A stretch of 64,000 nucleotides of DNA. Source: UBA961 sp049426725 (GTDB lineage Bacteria; Bacteroidota; Ignavibacteria; Kapaibacteriales; UBA961). Shown here piece by piece: positions 44,729 to 53,765 of the stretch (position 1 is the first letter of the stretch; each line of letters starts with the position of its first letter). The stretch covers positions 1-64,000 of the forward strand of contig JBMSYN010000012.1 in the NCBI GenBank assembly GCA_049426725.1, in the 5' to 3' direction. A program made the position numbers and the translations under genes. Below the pieces are notes generated by a model. That model saw nothing but the letters and a program-made list of their open reading frames with translations, ran no database searches and had not been told where the DNA came from.

Positions 44729-46738
44729 ATGCAAGATTCCGATTACATAGTAGATTATGTCTTTATTGGTTTGGGAGCGGCAAATTCCCTCATCATCCGC
44801 CAAATGCACGCTCATGGCATATTGGATGATGCAACATTGATGATCATCGATCCCGATGAAAAATTATTGAATGATAAAACCTTCTGCTTTTGGGCAACAG
44901 AACAAGAGATTCATGATCTTGGATTCACTTCGCTTATAAGCCATGATTGGTCTTTATTGGGAATTGGAGAACATATAACTCAATCTGTTCAACCCTATCG
45001 CTATTATCATGTTTCTAGTATCACGCTCTATGATGAACTGCGAGATATTCTTTCACTACATAATGTACAATTCGTTCGTGAATATGCCGAAGAGATTATT
45101 TCTTCAGAAAGTGAAATCATATCCGTCCGGACTTCTCATTCAAAAGTGAGTGCTAAGTATGTATTCGATTCCAGACCACCTCAATGGAATGAACCTGCTC
45201 GCAATGAAACATTTCTCCTGCAATCTTTTTTTGGTTGGAGAATTACGACTAAAGATCCAATCTTCGATGTACATACATTTACCATGATGGATTTTTCCGT
45301 TGATCAATCCATTGCTACGCAATTTGTGTATGTACTTCCATTCTCTCCAAATCATGCACTCATAGAATTGACACGCTTTGGAGCGAGTCCCATAGAATAT
45401 ACTTATGCTCAAGAACAATTGAATAGATATTGTCAACAAAAGCAATATGGTTCGTATACAATTGAGAGTGAAGAACAAGGCATCATTCCGATGTCCACAT
45501 GTTCAATCAAAACTGAACCTTCAACAGATAACCACTTAAAGACAGGCAGTGCCGCAGGAAGAATTAAACCAAGCACAGGGTATGCATTCAAGGAAATGGC
45601 GTTTCATGCAGTTCACATTGTGGAGTCACTCAAAAGTGGATACAATCCACAAAGAGCTATGCAACGATCAGGGCGATTTGCTTTCTATGATAGACTTCTT
45701 CTGAAGATATTAGAGTCTCATCCAAATCGAGGAAAAGAACTATTTGAGCGATTGTTTCAACAAGTTTCGGGCACAAGAGTACTTCGTTTTCTTGAAGAGC
45801 AAACTTCATTCATAGAAGATATATCGGTGTTCATGGCACTACCCAAATACATGTTTGCCAAGCAAGCTGTGATTGATATGATGCATACCTTTTTCAGGAA
45901 TGCTCATGGTATGTTTGCTTTGGGTATGGCACTGTTGTTTGTGCTGTTTCAATATCTTGATATGTCTATTATCAATTGGCTTATTCTTGGAATTGGACTT
46001 TTGCTGATAGGCATTCCCCATGGAGCTATGGATCATGTATTGACCATTGGTGAAAGATCGGCAAAATCAGTTGGTTTGTTCATACTTGGATATGTGGCAA
46101 AAGGAATACTCATGTTGTCGATATGGATTATATCACCACTTCTCGGACTCATCATTTTTTTGATTTATTCCATGTGGCATTTTGGTCAGACAGAGTATGA
46201 GCAAGAGAATGTCCATAATCCATGGCTTATTTTCCTAAGAGGTTTTGCGGTATTGTCATTCATACTTGCCACTCATATTCCCGAGACAAATACTATCATC
46301 AATGCATTGTCGATATCTTCAATTATTGACATGCAAGGAGTTATCACTTCATCATTCCTAACTGAACTCTCATTCACTCTATTGATATTGAGCACCATTG
46401 TAAAGCTAAGAAAGTCAATCATTCTTTGCACACTTTCATTATTGGTCATGATGCAGTTGGATCTACTGCAGGTATTCGGTGTCTATTTTGTTTTTCATCA
46501 CAGTTTTTTAGGATGGAATCATTTGAAGAAAGGACTCCGGAAGACAAACCTACAATTATGGGAATTATCGGCTCCATTTTCGATTTCAGCAATTGGAACT
46601 CTTTTTCTCTTTTTCATCAACACCGGTTACACACTTATAGATTTTGCCCCCTTATTTTTTGTGTTTCTCTCATGTATTAGCTTCCCCCATGTGCTAGAGA
46701 TGCACTCATTCTATGGTTCGATATTCAAGCGCAGGTGA
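44729..46738 (+). CDS. Lycopene cyclase fused to Brp/Blh beta-carotene 15,15'-dioxygenase
   Basis: This 669-residue protein joins two enzymes in one chain. Residues 1-390 are a CrtY-type lycopene beta-cyclase: an FAD-binding start VFIGLGAANS (11-20), CFWATE near 53-58 and PSTGYAF at 281-287. Residues 395-669 are a polytopic Brp/Blh protein with its conserved histidine motifs: IPHGAMDH (429-436), WHFGQTE (483-489), FHHSFLGWNH (589-598) and FPHVLEMH (652-659). The first half would cyclise lycopene to beta-carotene; the second would cleave it to two retinals for the rhodopsin 5 kb away. No frame break separates the halves, and no internal ribosome-binding site is needed. The fusion could channel the product directly. 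Confidence 0.93.
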   Translation: MQDSDYIVDYVFIGLGAANSLIIRQMHAHGILDDATLMIIDPDEKLLNDKTFCFWATEQEIHDLGFTSLISHDWSLLGIGEHITQSVQPYRYYHVSSITLYDELRDILSLHNVQFVREYAEEIISSESEIISVRTSHSKVSAKYVFDSRPPQWNEPARNETFLLQSFFGWRITTKDPIFDVHTFTMMDFSVDQSIATQFVYVLPFSPNHALIELTRFGASPIEYTYAQEQLNRYCQQKQYGSYTIESEEQGIIPMSTCSIKTEPSTDNHLKTGSAAGRIKPSTGYAFKEMAFHAVHIVESLKSGYNPQRAMQRSGRFAFYDRLLLKILESHPNRGKELFERLFQQVSGTRVLRFLEEQTSFIEDISVFMALPKYMFAKQAVIDMMHTFFRNAHGMFALGMALLFVLFQYLDMSIINWLILGIGLLLIGIPHGAMDHVLTIGERSAKSVGLFILGYVAKGILMLSIWIISPLLGLIIFLIYSMWHFGQTEYEQENVHNPWLIFLRGFAVLSFILATHIPETNTIINALSISSIIDMQGVITSSFLTELSFTLLILSTIVKLRKSIILCTLSLLVMMQLDLLQVFGVYFVFHHSFLGWNHLKKGLRKTNLQLWELSAPFSISAIGTLFLFFINTGYTLIDFAPLFFVFLSCISFPHVLEMHSFYGSIFKRR

Positions 46739-46797
46739 GCACCAAGTCCATTATGTAGGATTCTTGAACATGTTATATATTGATGTATCAGTACTAT

Positions 46798-48219
46798 TTA
46801 CCTCCCCATCACAAACTCATATCTTCCCAATGGAATGAATGTGTACCCTTCAGTAACTGAAATCGTTTTGACAAATGCACCGCGAATGTCAAATACATCA
46901 TAGTGCATTGGTAGTTGTTCTTGGGGAATGCTAAGCCATATTCCTTCAGGTGTCCGTGTTATCTCAATGCCTTTTCGCTTGAGAATTTCATGAATACCTG
47001 AGATGCTTTGCGCTTCAAATGCTCCGATGGAAGGTGGATTAGCATATGTTTTTCCTTCATGGTCTTTTAATGTATCACCAGTAATAAACCCATTTCCTTT
47101 TGCAGGACTGTCTGATTGTAGTCGATAATCCCCACCTGCATAATCACGCAGCATTGGATCGACTCCATAGATTCCATTGAATTCCATGAGTTGTGCTTCT
47201 TGCATTTTTGAAGCAGCTGGATTGTCTACATTATACCAGAGATTATTTCTCAGGAGAAATGATTGAGGTGCAGTATTTCCACCGATATTCACATGTCGCG
47301 AAATTGTTGAACGGAATACCACCAGATTATTTTGAAAGATATTGTTTCCACATGGTTCAAATCTATTTGGATCGACTGTTTCTTGCAGTATGCGAAAGAT
47401 CCAGCGTTCAGGGTTGATGATGGTATTATTAGTGACTGATACTCTCACTGATCCAACATAAGCCATGGGTGTGACGGACCCAACAAATACATTACCCGTA
47501 ACCATCAAGTCCGCTGCTTCATACTTTGCATCAAGTGGTCTAAAGAATTCAAGTCCAGTGGAACCACCAAGGTTTAATGCACGCTGGCCACCATTGATGA
47601 ATGAATTACTTTCAATGCGAATAAAACTTGTCCCACCCTTTGCTTGAATACAATTAGAACCTGAATTTCGAAATATATTATTTCTGAATATTCCTTTATG
47701 GCATCCCACCATATCCGCTCCACTTCCACCGGGAGAACCATTTTCAAAAAGACAATCTTCAATGATGAAATCATCCAATCCTGATAATTTTAATTGATCA
47801 TTGTTTCCCGTGGCTCCCATTCCGGAAAATGTCAGATTTTTGAATGTCATGTGATGTGTTGGTGTATCATAAGTACCTGCATCATCACAATTCATTCCAT
47901 TGCTTGTTTGACCATTAATAGTAAAATTCTCAATGATCATATAAGAGCAATCAGAAAAATGAAATGATTCTGTTCCGCCTTTGAATATTACAGAATCTCT
48001 ATCGATACCGCGAATGATGATCGGTGCTTGTGAAATACCTTGAATATTCTCAATGAAAAATGCACCTTGATATTGTCCATTATGTATGAGTACTGTATCT
48101 CCGGGCTTAGCAGCCATACAAGCCAAACGTGGATTGACATATTGCTTTCCTACGCCAACATGGAGAGTGTTTGATACGGCAATTACATGAAGAGACAAAG
48201 CCAAAAGAACATATAGCAT
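46798..48219 (-). CDS. T9SS-secreted right-handed beta-helix protein
   Basis: This 473-residue protein has a signal peptide (residues 1-15) and a parallel beta-helix (about 25-390), shown by repeated NNIFRNSGSN / NTIINPE / NNLVVF-type coils with stacked asparagines. This is the pectate-lyase-like PbH1 fold, often a polysaccharide lyase or binder. No catalytic residue set can be named. The C-terminal part, with the motif YDVFDIRGAFVK and ending in YEFVMGR, is a T9SS-type sorting domain. It lies opposite to its flanking genes. Confidence 0.8.
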   Translation of the reverse strand: MLYVLLALSLHVIAVSNTLHVGVGKQYVNPRLACMAAKPGDTVLIHNGQYQGAFFIENIQGISQAPIIIRGIDRDSVIFKGGTESFHFSDCSYMIIENFTINGQTSNGMNCDDAGTYDTPTHHMTFKNLTFSGMGATGNNDQLKLSGLDDFIIEDCLFENGSPGGSGADMVGCHKGIFRNNIFRNSGSNCIQAKGGTSFIRIESNSFINGGQRALNLGGSTGLEFFRPLDAKYEAADLMVTGNVFVGSVTPMAYVGSVRVSVTNNTIINPERWIFRILQETVDPNRFEPCGNNIFQNNLVVFRSTISRHVNIGGNTAPQSFLLRNNLWYNVDNPAASKMQEAQLMEFNGIYGVDPMLRDYAGGDYRLQSDSPAKGNGFITGDTLKDHEGKTYANPPSIGAFEAQSISGIHEILKRKGIEITRTPEGIWLSIPQEQLPMHYDVFDIRGAFVKTISVTEGYTFIPLGRYEFVMGR

Positions 48220-48360
48220 TGTTAAGTGCCTTAAAATTACTGAAGTAACTATATAGGTGGCAATTTACACATTCATCATAATCAAATATGAAGATCATTG
48301 ATAAATCTTGTCAAAGACTTTGTATAATTGCCAAAATAATTGACCATTAACGAGAAGAAT

Positions 48361-50085
48361 ATGTCAGAAGAATCAATCATACAGATAATACAACAGATTG
48401 AATTGTTGTTTAAAGATAAAAATATGATTGGTGTTCAATCATTGGGAAAGAACTATACACACAATACAAATTTGCTCAAAGATCTAGACTCTTATTCAAT
48501 CTATTTAGATTATATGGGAAAAGCGTCCTATCTTCTTTCCGATTATGTCGATTCATCTTATTTTTTTGAGGAAGGTATCAGAGTCAATACCATTACCAAA
48601 AATAAAGAAAAACTATCCGCAGCACTTGGCAACTTGGGACTAACGAAATATCGAATGGCAGAATATTCTTCCGCTCTTGAATACTTGGCAAAAGCAATTC
48701 AAATCAATGAAGAGATTGGTAATAAGCAGTTTCTTGCATCAAACCTGAATAATATTGGTAATGTATTTTCCAGTCTTAATGAATATGATAAAGCACTTGA
48801 GTATCATGAAAGGGCAATTGACATTAATAAAGAGATACAGAATATTGCTGGTATAGGAGCAAATCTTGGAAATATTGGGCTTATCCTCAAACAACTTTCT
48901 AAACATGAAGAAGCTTTGCTCAATTTTCAGCAAGCTCTGGATATTCATCAAAGTATTAATGATAAAGAAGGTATATCGATTAGCTATCAAAATATTGGAA
49001 ATGTATTCAATGAACTAGAAGATTATGACAAAGCACTAGAGTATTTTCATATGGCACTGAATGTATGCGAGGATATTCACAATAAGAATGGACTTGCTAA
49101 TGCACATAGTTCAATTGGACTTACTTATTATAAACTTCATCAATATGATAATGCCATACAGTCTATCAACCGAGGTTTAAATATTGCAAGAGAAATACAA
49201 CACAGAGAATCATGTTTGACATCACTCGACATATTATCAAGTATTTATGAATCATTGGATGATTACAAAACTGCATTAGACTATTATAAAGAACATATTA
49301 ACATCAAAGACAGTATTCAGTCGGATAACACAATGAAAAAAGCTCTTCTCTTCGATCAGCAGAGAAAGATTGATGCAGAAAACAAAGAGCGGCTATTACA
49401 AATTGCAAGAATGGAAGAACAGGAAAAGTTACTGTACAATATACTACCAAACAATATTGCAGAGCGTATACTCAAGCATGAGTCTTCCATTGCGGATTAT
49501 TATCCTTCAGTTTCTGTACTCTTCATGGATATAGTAGGGTTCACAGAGCTTTCTTCATATCTTAGTCCAAAACAATTAGTTTTTCTCCTTGACTTGATTT
49601 TCACCAAAGCAGATGAAATTCTCGATGTCTTTGGAATAGAGAAAATTAAAACGATTGGAGATGGATATTTAGCAGTGGCTAATTTGACAAAGCAAATCGA
49701 CAATCATGAGTTTGTCGCTGCTTCTGCAGCGATACAATTGCTTGATTCTTTAAGTAAGATGAAATACGAAATTCCTGCTGATAAGGATGATTTAAACCAA
49801 AATATGCTAAGCATACAGTTGAGAATAGGATTACACTCAGGTGAAGTTGTTGCTGGAATTGTGGGCAAAAATAAATTCATATTTGATCTTTGGGGTGATG
49901 TCGTCAATATTGCATCGAGGATGGAATCTGGCTCAGAGCCAGGAAAGATTCAAATCAGCGAAGTCATGGCCAAGCAAATTGAAGGTAATCCATCAATTCG
50001 TTTAGTACCGCGAGGTAGTATCGAGATAAAAGGGAAAGGTATGATGCAAACGTATTGGTTGGAGAGTAACATCATCACTTCTTGA
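48361..50085 (+). CDS. TPR-linked class III adenylate cyclase
   Basis: This 574-residue soluble protein has about eight tetratricopeptide repeats (about 75-330; repeated NLGNIG, YDKALEY and ALDI elements), a short coiled coil (345-375), and a class III cyclase domain (385-570). The metal aspartates lie in VLFMDIVGFT and IGDGY. The purine-selecting Lys of KIKTIGD and Asp of FDLWGD mark it as an adenylate cyclase, not a guanylate one. The coiled coil before the catalytic domain contains the ILPNNIAERIL motif common in this group. The ATG at 48361 is used; a TTG seven codons upstream is weak. It overlaps the convergent SGNH gene by 11 bases. Confidence 0.92.
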   Translation: MSEESIIQIIQQIELLFKDKNMIGVQSLGKNYTHNTNLLKDLDSYSIYLDYMGKASYLLSDYVDSSYFFEEGIRVNTITKNKEKLSAALGNLGLTKYRMAEYSSALEYLAKAIQINEEIGNKQFLASNLNNIGNVFSSLNEYDKALEYHERAIDINKEIQNIAGIGANLGNIGLILKQLSKHEEALLNFQQALDIHQSINDKEGISISYQNIGNVFNELEDYDKALEYFHMALNVCEDIHNKNGLANAHSSIGLTYYKLHQYDNAIQSINRGLNIAREIQHRESCLTSLDILSSIYESLDDYKTALDYYKEHINIKDSIQSDNTMKKALLFDQQRKIDAENKERLLQIARMEEQEKLLYNILPNNIAERILKHESSIADYYPSVSVLFMDIVGFTELSSYLSPKQLVFLLDLIFTKADEILDVFGIEKIKTIGDGYLAVANLTKQIDNHEFVAASAAIQLLDSLSKMKYEIPADKDDLNQNMLSIQLRIGLHSGEVVAGIVGKNKFIFDLWGDVVNIASRMESGSEPGKIQISEVMAKQIEGNPSIRLVPRGSIEIKGKGMMQTYWLESNIITS

Positions 50086-51208
50086 TAAAAGTCACATACT
50101 TCTCTCCTATAAGTACTTTGTATACGCCAATGGGCATATCTCGAATGTCCATAAATTTATCATTTGTGCAAGCAATTAATCTACCGTATAAATCGTAAAT
50201 CTTGGTTTGTTGGCCAAAATCACTATTCCATGAAATGAATGTTTCTGCCGGATTGGGGTACAAAATTATATCATCACTCTGTTCATCAACAAAAGACAGG
50301 GAATTAGAAATTCCTGTTCTCTCATATGATGTCACTACATCCCATACCATCGATTGCACATATTCGGCAAATTCTTTTGAAGGGATTTTCACGCTTGCAT
50401 TTGCATTTGGAAGGAGATTATGAGGTAAACCGAGTGGACTCTTATTGTAAATGCATGCATAGTGCATCATGGCGATTGCATAAGCTCCCAATTCATTCGG
50501 ATGAATTTGATCACTGAACAATTGATTCAATTGTGTTATGCCGGGCACTTTTCCTTTTGGAATATCATCATGAAATCTTGCCATCATTTTATGTCCGGGG
50601 ATTAGATATACAGGCGGCGCACCAATAGGTCTCTTGGCATTTGCATGATCTTGCATTTTTTCCCATTCCAATCCTTGCACATCGAGCATTTCTCTGAAAG
50701 GTCCACTAGATCCATCGATACTTACCCATGTCGTCCAGAGCAAAGTGGGAGCTCCCTTTCCGCCATTCCCATTATTCCATGCATTATTCACGAATAATGA
50801 AAGTGCATTCCTTTGTGCAATGATTCCATCCAAGTACCATTGTTGTGTACTACCACCATCATAGAGCAATGGAACTCGTTCAGTGATGCAGAGCAATTCC
50901 CAATTTGCTATGCCATGTCTTGCATCCGGCGAGCCATATCCTGGTGGTTTATCCCATCTCCATGACATTGCTGAACCCGGTGATGTTGATTTCCCTATTG
51001 ATTTATCAATCAATTGCCATGAGGAAACATTGGTTATACCCGACATAAGATTTACATATTGTCCGGGCCAGTTTGGATAAAACAATGGATCAGTCAAACT
51101 ATGTCCGCTGTGGATTTGCTTAATCGTCATTGGATACGCTTGCTTTGGTGGTAGTGGTTGTGCAGTGATCACACTCAGCATCAAAGACATCAAGGCAATA
51201 AGCATCAT
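50075..51208 (-). CDS. T9SS-secreted SGNH/GDSL-like hydrolase
   Basis: This 377-residue protein has a signal peptide (1-16). GHSL at residues 35-38 could hold the SGNH nucleophile Ser37, and SDQIHPN further on matches the block V DxxH that gives the catalytic Asp and His. Such enzymes are esterases or deacetylases. The C-terminal sorting domain ends KYVTFIKK. The start at 51206-51208 has a GGAGG site in good position; an upstream in-frame codon at 51316 would give a non-signal N-terminus. The assignment to SGNH is moderate, as blocks II and III are not clear. Confidence 0.72.
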   Translation of the reverse strand: MMLIALMSLMLSVITAQPLPPKQAYPMTIKQIHSGHSLTDPLFYPNWPGQYVNLMSGITNVSSWQLIDKSIGKSTSPGSAMSWRWDKPPGYGSPDARHGIANWELLCITERVPLLYDGGSTQQWYLDGIIAQRNALSLFVNNAWNNGNGGKGAPTLLWTTWVSIDGSSGPFREMLDVQGLEWEKMQDHANAKRPIGAPPVYLIPGHKMMARFHDDIPKGKVPGITQLNQLFSDQIHPNELGAYAIAMMHYACIYNKSPLGLPHNLLPNANASVKIPSKEFAEYVQSMVWDVVTSYERTGISNSLSFVDEQSDDIILYPNPAETFISWNSDFGQQTKIYDLYGRLIACTNDKFMDIRDMPIGVYKVLIGEKYVTFIKK

Positions 51209-51333
51209 TTTAGTCCTCCATTGAATACTACTTATAATGTTGTATGCGCAACATGGATACAATTCATAAAATATGCCATAAAAGATTTTACACTTAAGTC
51301 GGAACAAAATACTCAATAATGTAGTTTTAACAA

Positions 51334-51364
51334 TTGCAGAAGTCGATAATTCTCATTAAGTTAG
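51334..51364 (+). promoter_or_regulatory. Candidate promoter of the rhodopsin gene
   Basis: TTG at 51334-51336, a 20-base spacer and TAAGTTAG at 51357-51364 resemble the genome's -33/-7 promoter type with one mismatch. An analogous TTG-N20-TAAGTTA pair precedes pntAA. If used, the rhodopsin mRNA would have a leader of about 120 bases. Confidence 0.3.
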
Positions 51365-51441
51365 AAAAGCATTGATTTCGCCCAAAAGATACCGATTCAC
51401 CACATTTCACCACCAAAGGTATCCACTCATACTGACGATAT

Positions 51442-51466
51442 AAACGCTCCTCATTTGGGAGGTTTT
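51442..51466 (+). promoter_or_regulatory. Terminator-like hairpin in the rhodopsin leader
   Basis: AAAC-g-CTCC pairs with GGAG-GTTT around a seven-base loop and runs into TTTT, ending 26 bases before the rhodopsin ATG. The stem is broken by one bulge. It could act as an attenuator or as an mRNA-stabilising leader. Nothing else I recognise lies in the 284-base gap 51209-51492. Confidence 0.4.
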
Positions 51467-51492
51467 CTATACACAATGTCAAGAGGTATGGC

Positions 51493-52221
51493 ATGGGACA
51501 TGAATTAGCTACGATTGCTCCCGGTAATTATGTGGCCTTCACATTTTTTATCGGAACGATGGCAATGATGGCTGCTTCGGTATTTTTCTTCTTTGAATTA
51601 AATACCACGCCCTCACGTTGGAGAACGTCCGTTCTCGTTTCTGGTATCATCACATTTATTGCTGCGGTGCATTACTATTACATGCGCGGGTACAATTTGG
51701 AAACCGGTGCTTCACCGACTTTCTTCCGCTATGTTGATTGGTTATTGACAGTGCCATTGATGTGTGTTGAGTTTTATCTCATCACAAAAAAGGCAGGTGC
51801 AACGATTGGACTTCTTTGGAAGTTGATCATCGCTTCAATTTTCATGTTGGTGACAGGTTATATCGGCGAAGCAATGCATGGTCAAGATGCATCAAGCTGG
51901 GTATGGGGCACAATTTCATCCATCGGTTATGCATATATCGTATGGTTGGTTTGGGCTGGTGATGTAGCCAAATTGGCGAAATCATCATCACCTGCAGTTG
52001 CTGCAGCCAATCGTTATCTCGGTTGGTTCGTGCTTGTAGGTTGGGCGATTTATCCATTAGGATATATTCTTGGAACAACAGGTGGATTGTTCGGAGCTCA
52101 GATGGTTGCAGATCCAAAAGCAGCACAATATTCCATGGATATCGTGTATAATATCGGTGATGCAGTCAATAAAATCGGCTTTGGCTTGGTGATTTATATG
52201 CTGAGCAGAAAAGAAGATTAA
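51493..52221 (+). CDS. Proton-pumping rhodopsin, antenna-capable, green-tuned
   Basis: This 242-residue seven-helix protein is a type-1 rhodopsin of the proteorhodopsin/xanthorhodopsin group. Retinal should bind Lys227 in helix G (DAVNK). Helix C has Arg79, Asp82, Thr86 and Glu93, the D-T-E set of outward proton pumps. His60 pairs with the counterion Asp82. Met90 sits at the spectral-tuning site (Leu/Gln105 of proteorhodopsin), usually a green type. In helix E, Gly139 (VWGTIS) aligns with BR Trp138 and XR Gly156, the gap that lets a carotenoid antenna touch retinal. An AGAGG site precedes the ATG, and a strong terminator follows. Confidence 0.95.
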   Translation: MGHELATIAPGNYVAFTFFIGTMAMMAASVFFFFELNTTPSRWRTSVLVSGIITFIAAVHYYYMRGYNLETGASPTFFRYVDWLLTVPLMCVEFYLITKKAGATIGLLWKLIIASIFMLVTGYIGEAMHGQDASSWVWGTISSIGYAYIVWLVWAGDVAKLAKSSSPAVAAANRYLGWFVLVGWAIYPLGYILGTTGGLFGAQMVADPKAAQYSMDIVYNIGDAVNKIGFGLVIYMLSRKED

Positions 52222-52243
52222 ATGAAAGTGTAAAACTTTATTG

Positions 52244-52277
52244 AACCCCATTATGTTTTCATGATGGGGTTTTTTTT
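52244..52277 (+). terminator. Intrinsic terminator after rhodopsin
   Basis: A 12-base stem (AACCCCATTATG with CATGATGGGGTT, one G-T pair) closes on TTTT and runs into eight T. It separates the rhodopsin transcript from pntAA. Confidence 0.93.
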
Positions 52278-52287
52278 GACTATATCG

Positions 52288-52318
52288 TTGTTGAAAAGGA
52301 AGCTATTTTCTAAGTTAT
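52288..52318 (+). promoter_or_regulatory. Candidate promoter of the pnt operon
   Basis: TTG at 52288-52290, a 20-base spacer and TAAGTTAT at 52311-52318 repeat the arrangement seen ahead of the rhodopsin gene. It lies between the rhodopsin terminator and the pntAA start, where a promoter is expected. Confidence 0.35.
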
Positions 52319-52343
52319 GGAAATATTTATCGGGATATAAACC

Positions 52344-53447
52344 ATGAAGATTGGCATATTGAAAGAACCTGATTTCGAAACAAGAGTTTCTCTTCTTCCG
52401 GAAGCTGTTTCAATCTTGATCCGAAATGGTCATGAAGTATTTGTTGAATCAAATGCAGGCATTGATGCTTTTGCTTCAAATGATGAGTATACAAAAGCGG
52501 GAGCAAACATTACCGATGCACATTTGATAAAGCAAGAATGTTATATAATTCTATCAATGCACCCCAATTCAGTCATGGATGTTCAATCCTCAATACTGAT
52601 TGGTGTCTATTCTCCACTCTCAGAAACTTCCACACTCAATATTTTTGCTTCCAATCGCAACACTGTATTTTCCATGGACATGCTACCAAGAACCACTCGT
52701 GCGCAAAGCATGGACATCCTAAGTTCTCAAGCCAATATCGCAGGATATAAAGCAGTATTGCTTGCAGCTACAACGTACTCGCGCTATTTCCCAATGTTCA
52801 TGACAGCTGCGGGAAGCATTGCACCGGCAAAAATGCTCATACTTGGGGCAGGTGTCGCCGGACTCCAAGCCATTGCAACAGCAAGACGCTTGGGTGCGGT
52901 GGTTGAAGTATTTGATACAAGACCTGCAGTGAAAGAAGAAGTGATGAGTTTAGGAGCAAAATTCATCGAAGTGGAAGGTGCAGCTGATGCAAGTTCTGCT
53001 GGAGGATATGCAGTTGAACAAAGTGAAAACTTCAAATTGAGACAGCAAGCTCGCATTGCAGAGAGTGCCGCCAAAGCAGACATCATCATAACAACCGCTC
53101 AAATCCCCGGAAGAAAAGCTCCTATATTGATTACTCAAGAAATGTTGAATTCAATGCGCAAAGGGAGCATCATCATTGATTTGGCAGCATCGACAGGTGG
53201 AAATACACCTCTGACGAAAGACAATGAAACGGTTTCATATAATGGAATAACAATCATTGGAAATAGCAATCTCGCTCGCATGATGCCTGCTGATGCAAGT
53301 AAACTCTATGGAAAAAACATCATCAACTTTTTACAATTGATCACCGGAAATGATGCCACGCTTCATCTCAATCTTGAAGATGATCTCGTGAAGGGCACAT
53401 GCATCATGAAAGAAGGATCAATCATTCATGAACGATTGAGTAAATAA
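52344..53447 (+). CDS. pntAA: Proton-translocating NAD(P) transhydrogenase, alpha-1 (NAD domain)
   Basis: This 367-residue soluble subunit binds NAD(H). It starts MKIGILKEPDFETRVSLLPE, as in alanine dehydrogenase/PNT proteins, and has the Rossmann turn LILGAGVAGLQAIATARRLGA and the RQQARIAESAAKADIIITTAQIPGRKAP block. It lacks membrane helices, so it is the separate alpha-1 chain of the three-subunit enzyme. The pnt genes together move hydride from NADH to NADP+ using the proton gradient. Confidence 0.96.
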   Translation: MKIGILKEPDFETRVSLLPEAVSILIRNGHEVFVESNAGIDAFASNDEYTKAGANITDAHLIKQECYIILSMHPNSVMDVQSSILIGVYSPLSETSTLNIFASNRNTVFSMDMLPRTTRAQSMDILSSQANIAGYKAVLLAATTYSRYFPMFMTAAGSIAPAKMLILGAGVAGLQAIATARRLGAVVEVFDTRPAVKEEVMSLGAKFIEVEGAADASSAGGYAVEQSENFKLRQQARIAESAAKADIIITTAQIPGRKAPILITQEMLNSMRKGSIIIDLAASTGGNTPLTKDNETVSYNGITIIGNSNLARMMPADASKLYGKNIINFLQLITGNDATLHLNLEDDLVKGTCIMKEGSIIHERLSK

Positions 53448-53451
53448 GATT

Positions 53452-53760
53452 ATGGAACAAATCATGCAATGGTTTGCCGAACATCAAGACATGATATACA
53501 TCGTGATACTCATGATTTTTGTTGGCATCGAAGTTATTGGACGGGTGCCAAGCGTTTTGCATACACCACTCATGAGTGGTGCCAATGCCATACACGGGGT
53601 GGTGATCATCGGCGCCATCATTGTGATGGGAAATGCAAGTCCCGATGACATGGTAGCACTCATATTGGGTTTTCTTGCAGTGATATTGGGAACGCTCAAT
53701 GTTGTGGGTGGATTTGTTGTCACCGATAGAATGCTTGAAATGTTCAACAAGAAAAAGTAA
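53452..53760 (+). CDS. pntAB: NAD(P) transhydrogenase, alpha-2 (membrane) subunit
   Basis: This 102-residue subunit has about three membrane helices including VPSVLHTPLMSGANAIHGVVIIGA, the conserved PntA2 sequence that lines the proton channel. It starts 4 bases after pntAA and precedes pntB by 5 bases. Confidence 0.96.
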   Translation: MEQIMQWFAEHQDMIYIVILMIFVGIEVIGRVPSVLHTPLMSGANAIHGVVIIGAIIVMGNASPDDMVALILGFLAVILGTLNVVGGFVVTDRMLEMFNKKK

Positions 53761-53765
53761 AAGAC

